Below are positions 23,621 through 31,843 of a stretch of 46,931 nucleotides of DNA, in pieces. The stretch comes from an uncultured Clostridia bacterium (GTDB lineage: Bacteria > Bacillota > Clostridia > Christensenellales > Borkfalkiaceae), in assembly GCA_947628675.1 (NCBI GenBank), contig CANRAR010000009.1, positions 1-46,931 of the forward strand, in the 5' to 3' direction. Position 1 is the stretch's first letter. Each line of letters starts with the position of its first letter. The position numbers and the translations under genes were made by a program. The notes below the pieces were generated by a model. The model made no database searches and was not told the DNA's origin. It worked only from the letters and a program-made list of their open reading frames with translations.

Positions 23621-24604
23621 ATGGCATATGAAAAGCGCGTTTGCGTGTTGAAGCAGGTGAAGAAGGGATTTTCGGCGGACGGCGGCGAACTCACGGGCGC
23701 CGTCTACTGCGAGCGGCTGGGGGAGACGCTCACCGTAACGCCCCGCCTCTTGGGGCTCGCGCCCGTCAAGGAGGGCAGGTACGCGTTGGCGCTCGCCGTG
23801 GGGGAGAAGACGTACTGCCTCGAACTTGCGGGAAATGCCCGCCTCACCGTGGAAAAGGCGCCCTCCCTCCGCGGGGGATTTGCCGCGCTCGTCGTGTTCG
23901 TGCGGGGCGAAGCGGAGCCCGTAGCGTTCGGCACGTGCGGCGATGCGCCCAAGAACTACTTGCGTCTCTTGGAGGCCGTGGGCGGCGAGAAGAAGCCGTT
24001 CGTCAACCCGCTTCCGCCCAACGAGGTGCCCTTTCCCACCCAGCCCAATTCCCCCCACGCGCCCACCGTGCCGCTTCCCGGGCGCGACCCCGAGCCCGCC
24101 CCCGAAAAGGAGGAGGCCGCGCCCTTTCGGCAAAAGTACGACGACGAGGCGATCGCCGCAAGCGATTACTACGGCGCCCAAACTCATGAAGATGAAGAAA
24201 CTGTGCGCCTCGGCGAAGCGCAAGCGGGAAAGATCGCGGGCGATGGCGATCCTTTGGCGCATGAGGCTCCTCTCGACCCCCGCGGGTCGCTTACATATTA
24301 CAACACCGTGCGGGAACGCCTCGAAGCCGCGCTGAAAAAATTCCCGCCCGACGAGAGGTTGAAAGAGACCTTCCCTCTCTCGGAGTGGGTGAGGGCGGAG
24401 AGCGGTGCGCTCCTCGGCGTCATCTACGAGCGCGGCGCGCCGCGGTATCTCTGCGTCGCCGTGGAGAGGACGGGCGACCCGCCCGCCGAAATGGGGGAGC
24501 ATTGCACCTTCGTGCCCGCCTCGCCCTACACCGAGACCGAGGGCTTCTGGGTGGTCTTTCAGGACGCCGACACGGGCGAATATATAAAAGTGTATGACGC
24601 ATAG
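23621..24604 (+). CDS. Unknown two-domain protein with a disordered linker
   Basis: A 327-residue protein without signal peptide or membrane helices. An N-terminal ~115-residue beta-rich part (LTVTPRLLGLAPVKEGRYAL) is followed by a Pro/Glu-rich linker (~130-185) and a C-terminal ~100-residue domain (PLSEWVRAESGALLGVIYER... ending DTGEYIKVYD). AAAAAAGGAG precedes the ATG; the longer upstream frame overlaps the SLOG gene and is not coding. The first region suggests a sensor or scaffold rather than an enzyme, but I do not recognise a family. It ends at a clear terminator. Confidence 0.75.
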   Translation: MAYEKRVCVLKQVKKGFSADGGELTGAVYCERLGETLTVTPRLLGLAPVKEGRYALALAVGEKTYCLELAGNARLTVEKAPSLRGGFAALVVFVRGEAEPVAFGTCGDAPKNYLRLLEAVGGEKKPFVNPLPPNEVPFPTQPNSPHAPTVPLPGRDPEPAPEKEEAAPFRQKYDDEAIAASDYYGAQTHEDEETVRLGEAQAGKIAGDGDPLAHEAPLDPRGSLTYYNTVRERLEAALKKFPPDERLKETFPLSEWVRAESGALLGVIYERGAPRYLCVAVERTGDPPAEMGEHCTFVPASPYTETEGFWVVFQDADTGEYIKVYDA

Positions 24605-24623
24605 GTTGCGCCGTCCCATTCCG

Positions 24624-24649
24624 TCCGCGCGAAAAATCGCGCGGATTTT
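24624..24649 (+). terminator. Terminator before pckG
   Basis: A 9-bp perfect stem (tccgcgcga / tcgcgcgga) with an AAAA loop followed by TTTTG. It ends the 23621 gene and abuts the pckG promoter. Confidence 0.8.
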
Positions 24650-24650
24650 G

Positions 24651-24679
24651 TTTACTTTCGGGGGAAATGATGGTATAAT
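24651..24679 (+). promoter_or_regulatory. Promoter of pckG
   Basis: TTTACT (24651-24656), a 17-nt spacer and a perfect TATAAT (24674-24679), about 50 nt upstream of the ATG. Confidence 0.75.
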
Positions 24680-24732
24680 AAAAAGTAGGGGCGAAGTTTC
24701 GTTCCCCCAAAGGCGCCAACAAGGAGGTAATC

Positions 24733-26499
24733 ATGGCACTTACAAACAACAAGAAAGTTCTCGCGTTCGTCGAGGAGAGCGCAAAACTCGCTAAGCCCGA
24801 TAAGATCGTGTGGATCGACGGCAGCGAGGCGCAACTCGAAGCACTGCGGCAGGAGGCCGTCAAGACGGGGGAGATGATCAAACTCAACCAGGAAAAACTC
24901 CCCGGTTGCTACTATCACCGCACGGCGGAAAACGATGTCGCCCGCGTCGAGGCGCGCACGTTCATCTGCTGCAAAAATAAGGAAGATGCGGGTCCCATCA
25001 ACTATTGGATGGACCCCGTCGAGGCGTACGCCATGTGCCGCGAGATCGCCCGCGGGAAGATGCAGGGGCGTACCATGTACGTGATCCCCTATTCCATGGG
25101 CGTCGTCGGCTCGCCTTTCAGTAAGATCGGTATCGAGGTGACGGATAGCATCTACGTCGTCCTCAACATGGCCATCATGACGCGCGTCGGCACCGAGTGC
25201 TACGACTATTTGGGCGAGGACGGCGACTTCATCAAGGGCTTCCACTGCAAGTGCGATGTCGATCCCGAGAAGCGCTACATCATGCACTTCCCCGAGGACG
25301 ATACCATCATCTCGGTCAACTCCGCGTACGGCGGCAACGTGCTGCTCGGCAAGAAGTGCTTCGCCCTGCGCATCGCGTCCTACCTCGGCAAGAAGGAGGG
25401 CTGGATGGCGGAGCATATGCTGATCCTCGGCGTCACCTTCCCCGACGGCAGCAAGCACTACGTCGCGGCGGCGTTCCCGTCGGCGTGCGGCAAGACCAAC
25501 CTCGCCATGCTCATCCCGCCCAAGCACTTCCTCGAGGAGGGCTACAAGGTGGAATGCGTCGGCGATGACATCGCTTGGATCCGCGTCGGCGAAGACGGCA
25601 GGCTGTGGGCGGTCAACCCCGAGAACGGCTTCTTCGGCGTCGCGCCCGGCACCAACCAAAAGAGCAATCCCAACGCCCTTGCGGCAACGAGAAAGGGCAC
25701 CATCTTCACCAACGTCGCCATCGACCCCGCGGATAACACCGTGTGGTGGGAAGGGCTCACAAAGCCCGCGCCCGATCACCTCATCGACTGGCTCGGCAAC
25801 CCTTGGACGCCCGATATGGGCACCAAGGCGGCGCATCCCAATTCGCGCTTCACGGCGCCTGCCGAGAACTGCCCCTGCCTCTCGCCCGAGTTCAACTCCA
25901 AGGAGGGCGTCCCGCTCGACGCCATCATCTTCGGCGGCAGAAGGGCTACGACGACCCCGCTCGTCTATCAGTCCCGCGATTGGGACCACGGCGTGTTCGT
26001 CGGCTCCATCATGTCGAGCGAGACCACGGCGGCGGCAACGGGCGCAGTCGGCGTCCTGAGGCACGACCCCATGGCGATGAAGCCCTTCTGCGGCTACCAC
26101 ATGGCGGACTACTTCGGGCATTGGATCGAGATGGGCAAGAAGATCAAAAACCCGCCCAAGATCTTCAACGTCAACTGGTTCCGTCAGGACGAAAACGGCG
26201 ACTTCATCTGGCCGGGCTTCGGCGACAATATGCGCGTCCTCGAATGGATCTTAAAGCGCTGCAACGGCACCGTGGGCGCAAGAGAGACGGCCATCGGCTA
26301 CGTGCCCTACGCCGAGGATATCGACCTCGAGGGCTTGGAGATCTCCCGCGAGACGCTCGAGAGCATCCTCTACGTGGATAAGAAGCGCTGGTCTGCCGAG
26401 GCGGACGAGATCGCCGAATACTACAAGCAGTTCGGCGACCGCCTCCCCGCGGAACTCCGCGAAAGCCTCGCCACCCTCAAAAAGAACTGCGAGGAATAA
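24733..26499 (+). CDS. pckG: Phosphoenolpyruvate carboxykinase (GTP)
   Basis: A 588-residue GTP-dependent PEPCK interconverting oxaloacetate and PEP. The P-loop FPSACGKTN is at about residue 246, followed by GDDIAWIRVGEDG, the guanine-binding region FNVNWFRQDENG and the lid. ENGFFGVAPGTN is intact. AAGGAGG is ideally placed. In anaerobic Clostridia the enzyme often runs toward oxaloacetate for C4 metabolism and GTP formation; direction cannot be told from sequence. It is monocistronic, with its own promoter and terminator. Confidence 0.96.
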   Translation: MALTNNKKVLAFVEESAKLAKPDKIVWIDGSEAQLEALRQEAVKTGEMIKLNQEKLPGCYYHRTAENDVARVEARTFICCKNKEDAGPINYWMDPVEAYAMCREIARGKMQGRTMYVIPYSMGVVGSPFSKIGIEVTDSIYVVLNMAIMTRVGTECYDYLGEDGDFIKGFHCKCDVDPEKRYIMHFPEDDTIISVNSAYGGNVLLGKKCFALRIASYLGKKEGWMAEHMLILGVTFPDGSKHYVAAAFPSACGKTNLAMLIPPKHFLEEGYKVECVGDDIAWIRVGEDGRLWAVNPENGFFGVAPGTNQKSNPNALAATRKGTIFTNVAIDPADNTVWWEGLTKPAPDHLIDWLGNPWTPDMGTKAAHPNSRFTAPAENCPCLSPEFNSKEGVPLDAIIFGGRRATTTPLVYQSRDWDHGVFVGSIMSSETTAAATGAVGVLRHDPMAMKPFCGYHMADYFGHWIEMGKKIKNPPKIFNVNWFRQDENGDFIWPGFGDNMRVLEWILKRCNGTVGARETAIGYVPYAEDIDLEGLEISRETLESILYVDKKRWSAEADEIAEYYKQFGDRLPAELRESLATLKKNCEE

Positions 26500-26510
26500 A
26501 ACGGTTAACA

Positions 26511-26548
26511 AGAACTTCCCCTCCGAAATCGGAAGGGGAGTTCTTTTT
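26511..26548 (+). terminator. Terminator of pckG
   Basis: A 15-bp stem with one mismatch and one G-U pair closed by AAAT, followed by five T residues. Confidence 0.85.
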
Positions 26549-26620
26549 GCAAAGCGAGGGATAACGCGTCATTCTGCCCCGCGCTTGGTTACCGCGTCTT
26601 CTGCCCCGTCCGCTTGTTTT

Positions 26621-26709
26621 ACGCGTCATTCTGAACCCCCTTTCCGCGCCCTGCCCCTGTGGGGGCAGGGCGCGGAAAGGGGGTGAAGAATCCCGAACAA
26701 CGAAGTCCG
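26621..26709 (+). repeat. Family A repeat, copy 1 (22-bp variable stem)
   Basis: Left flank acgcgtcATTCTgaa and right flank tgaAGAATcccgaacaacg-aagtccg. Between them a perfect 22-bp stem (26636-26657 / 26662-26683) has sequence unlike other copies. Two partial left flanks (gcgtcattctgcccc at about 26565 and a variant at about 26593) precede it. Nothing else is seen in 26550-26780. Confidence 0.88.
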
Positions 26710-26786
26710 AAAGCCCTCTCTTGGGAGCCTTCCTTGTGGCTTTCGGGAAAGGCGACCGTATGATATGTGGAGCCTTTCTCCGCAAT

Positions 26787-26806
26787 GGGGGGGGTAGGGG
26801 GTGGGG
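26787..26806 (+). repeat. G-rich motif, G-quadruplex type
   Basis: Eight Gs, TA, five Gs, T, four Gs. It matches the GGGGTAGGGGGTGGGG ending of similar motifs at 34684 and 38820. Confidence 0.6.
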
Positions 26807-26830
26807 CACCGCTTCAATCTCCGACCGATT

Positions 26831-26851
26831 TTATAACAATATTCGTTATAA
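26831..26851. promoter_or_regulatory. Possible operator of the XRE-like gene
   Basis: Inverted repeat TTATAAC-N7-GTTATAA lies 27 nt upstream of a TACAAT -10 (26878-26883) and 63 nt before the HTH gene. Autoregulation is inferred. Confidence 0.45.
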
Positions 26852-26913
26852 CCCATGTAAATCGCAAAAAATTGCTCTACAATCGTGCCATACAACCAAA
26901 GAGAAGAAAAACT

Positions 26914-27135
26914 ATGGATTTGAACGGCATGGGCGCGCGCATAGAGGCGAGCATAAAAGAAAGGGGCTTTTTGCGCTTTGACTTTGCAAAGCGTCTCGGC
27001 ATCCGCGTAAGTACGCTCTACGAGATTTGCCGTTGCCGCCGCCTTCCCACCATGCAGGTATTTCTGAAACTTCTCGACCTTCTCGATATTTCCGCCGACT
27101 TCCTCCTCGGCATTTCTCCCGTTTCTCCCCAATAG
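26914..27135 (+). CDS. Small XRE-like helix-turn-helix protein
   Basis: A 73-residue Cro/C1-type HTH protein. The helix-turn-helix reads FDFAKRLGIRVSTLYEICRCRRLPTM (written here with positions ~22-47), followed by VFLKLLDLLDISADFLLG, the usual fourth-fifth helix of XRE domains. It has no extra domain. The ATG at 26914 is chosen because the longer frame runs through repeat DNA; only a weak AGAGAAGA ribosome site is present. A palindrome upstream may be its operator. It is not next to any recognisable phage or plasmid gene. Confidence 0.75.
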   Translation: MDLNGMGARIEASIKERGFLRFDFAKRLGIRVSTLYEICRCRRLPTMQVFLKLLDLLDISADFLLGISPVSPQ

Positions 27136-27150
27136 TGCCACATTTTTATT

Positions 27151-27180
27151 GCGCGCCCCGCGTTTCTCCGCGGGGCGCGC
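27151..27180 (+). terminator. GC hairpin after the HTH gene
   Basis: A perfect 12-bp stem (27151-27162 / 27169-27180) of G and C only. It lacks a T-tract, so termination may be weak. Confidence 0.5.
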
Positions 27181-27229
27181 CCCTATCTTCCCCCCCTCGC
27201 CAAAAAAAATGTAAAAATTCCGAAAAAAA

Positions 27230-27258
27230 TAGACAAACGCGCGCGGGCGTGATATAAT
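27230..27258 (+). promoter_or_regulatory. Promoter of hppA
   Basis: TAGACA (27230-27235), a 17-nt spacer and a perfect TATAAT (27253-27258). Confidence 0.8.
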
Positions 27259-27290
27259 ATGGAAAAAATTCGCAAGGAGTTTTTAAGAAC

Positions 27291-29525
27291 ATGGATCCCA
27301 AGTATCTCAACCTGCTCATGATCATCGTGATGTTCGCGGTGGTTTTGGGGCTCGGGTACGCGGCGCTCAACTTCTACCTCACCAAAAAACTCAAAGAGGG
27401 GAACGAGCGTATGCAGACCATTGCGGCGAAGATCCGCGAGGGCGCAAACGCCTTCATCTTCTACGAGTACAAGATCGTCGCCATCATTGCGGCGTGTGTC
27501 GCCGTCGTTTTGGGTCTATTCATCGCGTGGGAAGCGGGCATCGCCTTTCTCCTCGGCGCGGTGATGTCGGCAACGGCGGGCTTCATCGGCATGAAGATCG
27601 CCACCTACGCGAACGTGCGCGTCACCAACGCCGCGAACGAGAGCCGCAACATCGGCAAGACCTTGAAGGTCGCCTTCCGCGGCGGCTCGGTCATGGGGCT
27701 GTGCGTCGCGGGCTTTGCGCTTCTCGGCGCCATCATCGTCTACTGCTGCTTCGGCTGGGCGGAGGGCATGATCAACGTGAACGGCGCTACCGCCGCCGAG
27801 ATCGTCGTCGAGAACACCAACCCCATCACGCAGCAGACCTATAACCTCTCCATCGTGCTCTCGGGTTACGCCCTCGGCTGCTCCATCATCGCCCTCTTCA
27901 ACCGCGTGGGCGGCGGCATCTACACGAAGGCCGCGGACATGGGCGCCGACCTCGTCGGCAAGACGGAAGCGCACATCCCCGAGGACGACCCCCGCAACCC
28001 CGCCACCATTGCGGATAACGTGGGCGACAACGTGGGCGACGTCGCAGGTCTCGGCGCCGACCTTCTCGAGAGTTACATCGGCGCCATCATGGCAACGGTC
28101 ATCCTCGCCATCGAAGTGTTCGTGCACACCACCAACTTCACGTCGGCGGTGCTCCTTCAGAAGATGATCCTCTTCCCCATGCTCTTTGCGGGCATCGGGC
28201 TCATCGGGTGCGTCATCGGCATCTCTTATCCGCTCCTCAAGCCCAAACTTTCGGATAACCCCCACATGGAACTCAACCTCGCCACGTGGATCTCGGCGGG
28301 CGTCACGCTCGTCGGCGGGTGTCTTTTGTCCATCTTCATGTTTAAGGACGTCGTGGCGGAAGAACTCAAAGCGGCGAAGTTTGTAATCGGGCCCGTCACG
28401 CCTTGGGTATGCGCGGCGATCGGCGTCATCGCGGGCATCCTCATCGGCATCGTCTCCGAGTACTACACGAGTTACGATTACAAGCCCACCAAGGGCATTG
28501 CGAACGCCAGCAAGGAGGGCGCGGCGCTCACCATCACGCAGGGCATGGCAACGGGCATGATCTCGTGCATGATCCCCGTCGTCATCTTGGGCGTTGCCAT
28601 CTTTGCGAGTTTCGCGCTCGGCGGAATGTTCGGCGTCGGCTGCGGCGCCATGGGTATGCTCTCCTTCGTCGCGGCGACGGTCTCCGTCGATACCTACGGG
28701 CCCATCTCGGACAACGCGGGCGGCATCGCGGAGATGAGCGGCCTCGATGAAGACGTCCGCGCCATCACCGATAAACTCGATAGCGTCGGCAACACGACGG
28801 CGGCCATCGGCAAGGGCTTTGCCATCGGCTCGGCGGCGCTCGCAACGCTCTCCATGATGTCGAGTTACCTCTTCGCGGGCGGGCTCGTGCAGGAGATGCA
28901 AAACGGCATGGATATCTTCCTCAACATCGTCCGCGGCGACATCATCGTCGGCGCCATTCTGGGCGCGGCCATTCCCTTCCTCTTCTCGGGAATGCTCATC
29001 AACGCCGTCGCCAAGGCGGCGCGCAAGATGGTGGAGGAAGTCCGCCGGCAATTCCGCGACAATCCCAAGATCTTGACGGGCGAAGAGGATCCCGACAGCA
29101 AGCAGTGCATCACCATCTCCTCGCAGGGCGCACTCCGCCAGATGATCGTCCCCGCCGTCGTCGCCATCGCCATTCCCGTCGTGTGCGGGTTCATCTTCGG
29201 CGCGGGCTTCGTGGGAGGAATTCTCATCGGCGCAACGCTCTCCGCCATCATGCTCGCCATCTACACGGGCAACGCGGGCGGCGCGTGGGATAACGCCAAG
29301 AAATACATCGAAAGCGGCGGCGTCGAGGGCGTCAAGAAGGGCGAAGAGGGCTACGACGCCGTGCACGATGCGGCCGTCGTCGGCGACACCGTCGGCGATC
29401 CTTTGAAGGATACCGTCGGGCCCTCCCTCGACATCCTCATCAAGATCATGTCTACCATCTCCCTCGTCTGCGTTGTGGTGTTCAGTCATTGGAACCTCAT
29501 GAGCGCGGTCGGCCTCACATTCTAA
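27291..29525 (+). CDS. hppA: Membrane-bound pyrophosphatase, K+-dependent type
   Basis: A 744-residue ion-pumping pyrophosphatase with about 16 helices. The substrate site is intact: KAADMGADLVGKTEAHIPED, DDPRNP and DNVGDNVGDVAG around residues 215-255. GNTTAAIGKG near residue 501 carries Ala where K+-independent enzymes have Lys, so it should need K+. Whether it pumps Na+ or H+ is not decidable by eye. AAGGAG lies 11 nt upstream of the ATG. It recovers energy from PPi and is common in anaerobic Clostridia. Confidence 0.95.
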   Translation: MDPKYLNLLMIIVMFAVVLGLGYAALNFYLTKKLKEGNERMQTIAAKIREGANAFIFYEYKIVAIIAACVAVVLGLFIAWEAGIAFLLGAVMSATAGFIGMKIATYANVRVTNAANESRNIGKTLKVAFRGGSVMGLCVAGFALLGAIIVYCCFGWAEGMINVNGATAAEIVVENTNPITQQTYNLSIVLSGYALGCSIIALFNRVGGGIYTKAADMGADLVGKTEAHIPEDDPRNPATIADNVGDNVGDVAGLGADLLESYIGAIMATVILAIEVFVHTTNFTSAVLLQKMILFPMLFAGIGLIGCVIGISYPLLKPKLSDNPHMELNLATWISAGVTLVGGCLLSIFMFKDVVAEELKAAKFVIGPVTPWVCAAIGVIAGILIGIVSEYYTSYDYKPTKGIANASKEGAALTITQGMATGMISCMIPVVILGVAIFASFALGGMFGVGCGAMGMLSFVAATVSVDTYGPISDNAGGIAEMSGLDEDVRAITDKLDSVGNTTAAIGKGFAIGSAALATLSMMSSYLFAGGLVQEMQNGMDIFLNIVRGDIIVGAILGAAIPFLFSGMLINAVAKAARKMVEEVRRQFRDNPKILTGEEDPDSKQCITISSQGALRQMIVPAVVAIAIPVVCGFIFGAGFVGGILIGATLSAIMLAIYTGNAGGAWDNAKKYIESGGVEGVKKGEEGYDAVHDAAVVGDTVGDPLKDTVGPSLDILIKIMSTISLVCVVVFSHWNLMSAVGLTF

Positions 29526-29545
29526 CGCACAAACATAAAAGGGGA

Positions 29546-29567
29546 GCCCCTCTCCGCGGAGAGGGGC
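29546..29567 (+). repeat. Perfect 22-nt palindrome between hppA and next gene
   Basis: Arms gcccctctccg / cggagaggggc without spacer. It lacks a T-tract and lies 21 nt before the next ATG, so it may reduce read-through or stabilise hppA mRNA. Confidence 0.65.
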
Positions 29568-29587
29568 GTCTCTATGAGGAAAAGCAT

Positions 29588-30484
29588 ATGAGTTTTATCA
29601 CCGTTGTTTTGATTTTGGCATTTCTGTTTTTCGTGGGCAGCGTGTTCGGCTGGTGCCTCGAAGTGCTGTTCCGCCGCTTCTTCACGGCGAAGAAGTGGAT
29701 CAACCCCGGCTTTTTAACGGGGCCCTGCCTCCCGCTGTACGGTTTCGGCGTCGCGGGCTTATTCGGCATCTCCCGCATCCCCATGAACACGGGCTACGCG
29801 TGGCTCGATGCCGTCCTCATCATCCTCATCATGGGCGTCACCATGACGCTCATCGAGTACATCGCGGGGCTCATCTTCATCAAGGGGATGAAGATCAAAC
29901 TCTGGGACTACTCCAACCGCTGGGGGAACATCCAAGGCATCATCTGCCCGTTGTTCTCGCTCTTTTGGCTCCTCGTCTCGGCGGCGTTCTATTTCGTCAT
30001 CGATACGCCCGTTTTGGAGGCAGTCACGTGGTTCGTGAGCAACATTTGGTTCGCCTTCTTCGTGGGCATCTTCTTCGGCATTTTCTTTGTCGATCTCGGC
30101 TGCTCGCTGCACCTCGCAACGCGCATCAAAAAGTTTGCGGATGAGCACGGTATCATCGTCCACTACGAGAAATTCAAGGAGACGCTGCGCGATAAGCGCG
30201 AGGCGGCCAAAGAGAAGGTGGGCTTCGTGTTCCCGCTCGAGAAGATGGGCGAGTTCAAGGAGCAGCTCGCCTCCGCCAAGGAGAAATTCACCGCCCGCAT
30301 GGGCAGAAAGAAGAAAGCCGAAGCGGCAGAAGTGCCCGCCACCGAACCCGCCGAAGTTTCCGCCGCCGCGGAAGAAGCCCCCGAAACAAAAGAAACTTCC
30401 CCCGCCGAACCCGCCGAAAATTCCGCCCTCGCCAACGCCCCCGGAACGACCTCGGACGAGGCTCCCGAAGCGGATAAAAAATAA
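29588..30484 (+). CDS. Membrane protein of the CmpB family (PF06541-like)
   Basis: A 298-residue protein with about five helices in its first 190 residues. The opening FFVGSVFGWCLEVLFRRFF and WINPGFLTGPCLPLYGFG match the family often called ABC-transporter type IV, for which transport is not proven. After the last helix come a charged coiled stretch (~195-245) and a disordered tail of Ala, Glu and Pro repeats (~250-298). The ATG at 29588 follows TGAGGA. It is probably co-transcribed with hppA. Confidence 0.78.
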   Translation: MSFITVVLILAFLFFVGSVFGWCLEVLFRRFFTAKKWINPGFLTGPCLPLYGFGVAGLFGISRIPMNTGYAWLDAVLIILIMGVTMTLIEYIAGLIFIKGMKIKLWDYSNRWGNIQGIICPLFSLFWLLVSAAFYFVIDTPVLEAVTWFVSNIWFAFFVGIFFGIFFVDLGCSLHLATRIKKFADEHGIIVHYEKFKETLRDKREAAKEKVGFVFPLEKMGEFKEQLASAKEKFTARMGRKKKAEAAEVPATEPAEVSAAAEEAPETKETSPAEPAENSALANAPGTTSDEAPEADKK

Positions 30485-30507
30485 CACCCGCCGACTGCGC
30501 CACCACC

Positions 30508-30559
30508 GCGTCATTCTGAGGGAGCGTAGCGACCGAAGAATCCCGAGCAACGCAGTCCG
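30508..30559 (+). repeat. Family A repeat, copy 2 (short core)
   Basis: Flanks gcgtcATTCTga and cgAAGAATcccgagcaacg-cagtccg enclose only gggagcgtagcgac, which lacks a long stem. It may be closest to a minimal form. Confidence 0.8.
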
Positions 30560-30579
30560 CTTCGCCCGTGTGCGTTATC

Positions 30580-30652
30580 CCTCATACCGAGCCGCGCGCC
30601 CGTCCGCTTCTGCGGACGGGCGCGCGGTGAGTGTATCTTCCCTCAACGCAGT
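30580..30652 (+). repeat. Family B repeat, copy 1 (16-bp variable stem)
   Basis: Flanks cctcATACcgag and tgagtGTATcttccctcaacg-cagtc enclose a perfect 16-bp GC stem (30592-30607 / 30612-30627) with loop TTCT. Confidence 0.87.
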
Positions 30653-30738
30653 CCCCCCCCAAAAAAAACCAACAAAAGAGCGTCCCGCAAACAAACCGCG
30701 GGGCGCCCTTCTTAAAAGGAAATAAATGGGGGGCAAAT

Positions 30739-31497
30739 TTACATGACGACGATATTCTTCTCGATGAACTTCTCTTTGAGGTCGGCGGGGAAGTTGTCGT
30801 CGGTGATGAGCACGTCGATATCCTCGAGCCGCGCAAAGGAATAGGGCATGATCTTCCCGATCTTGGAACTGTCAAGCATCATGTACATCTCCTTCGCCTT
30901 CTTGCGCGCCATCTTCAGAAGGTCGGCCTCCACCATGGAGCCGCACGAGAACCCGTTCTCGAGCGTAAACGCCGAGGCGGAGATGATGGCAAGTTCGAAG
31001 TTGGTCGTCTCGAAGTACGCCTTTGCAACGGGGGAGGCGGTGGAAAGGTTATCCTTCAGCACCTGCCCGCCGAGCATCGTGACGTCGATGTTCTTCTTCT
31101 GTGCGAGTTCGATGGCGACTGCCAGCCCGTTCGTGAACACGTGGATGTTGATGTCGGGCAGTTCCTTCGCAAAGGAGAGCGCCGTCGTGCCGCCGTCCAT
31201 AAAGAGCGAACTGTTTTCGGTGATGAGGCTTGCCGCCTTCTGCGCAATTTTGATCTTCTCGTCGGTGTGGATGGCGGTCTTCTTCACATAGGGTTCGCCC
31301 GAGACCTTCTGCACCTCCTTCACCGACATAGCGCCGCCGCGCACACGGATAATGCGACCCTGCTGTTCGAGTTGGAACAGGTCGCGGCGGAGCGTCATTT
31401 GCGAGACGTTGGGAAAAAAGTCATCGAGTTGTTCAAGCGTGAGTTTGCCGCGCTTATCCAAAAGTTCCGCGATCTCTTCGATGCGTTCTCTCTTCAT
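30739..31497 (-). CDS. DeoR family transcriptional regulator
   Basis: A 252-residue regulator. The N-terminal winged HTH has RERIEEIAELLDKRGKLTLE and VSQMTLRRDLFQLEQQGRI-IRVRGGA, and the C-terminal sugar-phosphate sensor domain has FMDGGTTALSFAKEL and CGSMVEADLLKMARKKAKEMY. The ATG at 31497 follows GGAGG; upstream in-frame codons lie in the promoter. It is transcribed against the local plus-strand bias and has no sugar-metabolism neighbour, so its target is unknown. It may act on the palindrome-rich divergent region. Confidence 0.9.
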   Translation of the reverse strand: MKRERIEEIAELLDKRGKLTLEQLDDFFPNVSQMTLRRDLFQLEQQGRIIRVRGGAMSVKEVQKVSGEPYVKKTAIHTDEKIKIAQKAASLITENSSLFMDGGTTALSFAKELPDINIHVFTNGLAVAIELAQKKNIDVTMLGGQVLKDNLSTASPVAKAYFETTNFELAIISASAFTLENGFSCGSMVEADLLKMARKKAKEMYMMLDSSKIGKIMPYSFARLEDIDVLITDDNFPADLKEKFIEKNIVVM

Positions 31498-31516
31498 AAA
31501 AACCTCCGTAAACCGT

Positions 31517-31545
31517 ATAGTAATGCAAGTATTCTCTCTATGCAA
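31517..31545 (-). promoter_or_regulatory. Promoter of the DeoR gene
   Basis: On the minus strand TTGCAT (31540-31545), a 17-nt spacer and TACTAT (31517-31522). The spacer ends in a second TTGCAT, a direct repeat that could be an operator half. Confidence 0.55.
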
Positions 31546-31593
31546 AAGATTAACATATAATTTCAGTTTTGGCAAGCGTTTTCACAAAAAATC

Positions 31594-31682
31594 TTTACAT
31601 TTTTTTGTAAATTTCAATAAATTTTGTAATTTCGAGACAATATGTTCATTTTGTGACACAATTTTTGTGAAAAAATCACAAA
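31594..31682. promoter_or_regulatory. Cluster of AT-rich palindromes
   Basis: Inverted repeats tttaca-N6-tgtaaa (31594-31611), TTGTG-A-CACAA (31651-31661) and TTTGTGA-N5-TCACAAA (31664-31682) lie between divergent deoR and the 31844 gene. The last resembles CRP/FNR-type half-sites. The remaining DNA to 31843 holds only the downstream promoter. Confidence 0.5.
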
Positions 31683-31808
31683 TTTTACGTTTACGCCGTC
31701 CCACACGGCGAACGCCGCGCCGCGTTGCCGCTTTTTGCCGCAATTTGCCGAAATGGGGCGAATGCGCGCAGTTTCTCGGCGGAAGTTATTTTCGGGCGCG
31801 GAAAACGA

Positions 31809-31837
31809 TTGCCTTTTTGCGCGCGGAATGGTAAAAT
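31809..31837 (+). promoter_or_regulatory. Promoter with leaderless geometry
   Basis: TTGCCT (31809-31814), a 17-nt spacer and TAAAAT (31832-31837). The A of the ATG is the seventh base after the -10, as for rsmG. Confidence 0.65.
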
Positions 31838-31843
31838 ACTGCT

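Noticed and set aside
27516-29489. A 657-codon minus-strand frame over hppA
   Set aside because: It is a shadow of the pyrophosphatase with extreme Asp/His/Arg content and no recognisable domain.
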